Below are positions 5,602-5,741 of a DNA stretch of 5,741 nucleotides, piece after piece. A model generated the notes under the pieces. That model saw nothing but the letters and a program-made list of their open reading frames with translations, was not told the origin of the DNA and ran no database searches. Source of the stretch: Hyphomicrobiales bacterium (GTDB lineage: Bacteria > Pseudomonadota > Alphaproteobacteria > Rhizobiales > Kaistiaceae); NCBI GenBank assembly GCA_017305815.1, contig JAFKJZ010000408.1, forward strand, positions 751 to 6,491, in the 5' to 3' direction. Every line of letters begins with the position of its first letter. Position 1 is the first letter of the stretch. Position numbers and translations under genes: made by a program.

Positions 5602-5741
5602 ATGCGTTCTTCCAATCGGCCTCCCCAGCCTCTCCCCTTCATTCCAGCCGAGCCGGCGGTGCCGGGTTCGGTGGATCGGGAGGCTTCCCGCTACCAGAAT
5701 CCGTCCCGCGCGCCCGCCGCGCCGACGCGCGCCAATGCGGC
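5602..5741 (+). CDS. Hypothetical protein, N-terminal fragment (partial)
   Basis: An ATG at 5602 opens a frame that stays open to the window edge (46 complete codons); an in-frame TGA at 5551-5553 limits upstream extension, and no other start codon lies between. The visible peptide (MRSSNRPPQPLPFIPAEPAV..., first 20 residues) is rich in Pro, Ala, Ser and Arg, with no signal peptide or membrane segment, so this part is probably disordered and precedes any folded domain. The ribosome site is weak: AGGGT at 5586-5590 is 11 bases away. GC-rich third positions support coding. I do not recognise the family. It is transcribed away from the dioxygenase and is probably outside the LacI-controlled unit. 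Confidence 0.5.
   Translation, partial: MRSSNRPPQPLPFIPAEPAVPGSVDREASRYQNPSRAPAAPTRANA

Overview
The base composition (G+C-rich, codons ending in G/C) and the mix of gene families suggest an alphaproteobacterium, most likely of the Hyphomicrobiales (Rhizobiales) type. This is inferred from style and gene content only; no phylogenetic marker is present.

Layout. Positions 1-3138, minus strand, carry the first three genes of a BMP-family (basic membrane protein / PnrA-like) ABC importer operon. In transcription order they are the periplasmic substrate-binding protein (3138 to 2020), the double-domain ATPase (1979 to 453) and the first membrane permease (from 456, running off the left edge). The last two overlap by four bases (ATGA). 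Positions 3139-3401 form a divergent control region. Positions 3402-4406, plus strand, encode a LacI-family repressor with an unusual hinge helix, recognition helix and effector pocket. A 9-codon leader ORF with a strong ribosome site ends exactly on its start codon, and a hairpin covers that ribosome site. Positions 4412-5281, minus strand, encode a non-heme Fe(II)/2-oxoglutarate-dependent dioxygenase of the isopenicillin N synthase superfamily, convergent with lacI and separated from it by five bases. Positions 5282-5601 are non-coding and contain two perfect inverted repeats. A plus-strand gene of unknown function begins at 5602 and leaves the window.

How the genes may work together. The most informative signal is a LacI-type operator that occurs twice: at 3230-3245 in the divergent region and at 5298-5313, 17 bases before the dioxygenase start. 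One copy, reverse-complemented, matches the other at 13 of 16 positions, and both have a central CG. The simplest reading is a compact regulon. The LacI protein controls both the BMP importer and the dioxygenase, so that a small molecule (nucleoside- or nucleobase-like, judging from the importer family) is taken up and oxidised when the repressor is released. The substrate is unknown, and I do not recognise this combination as a described pathway.
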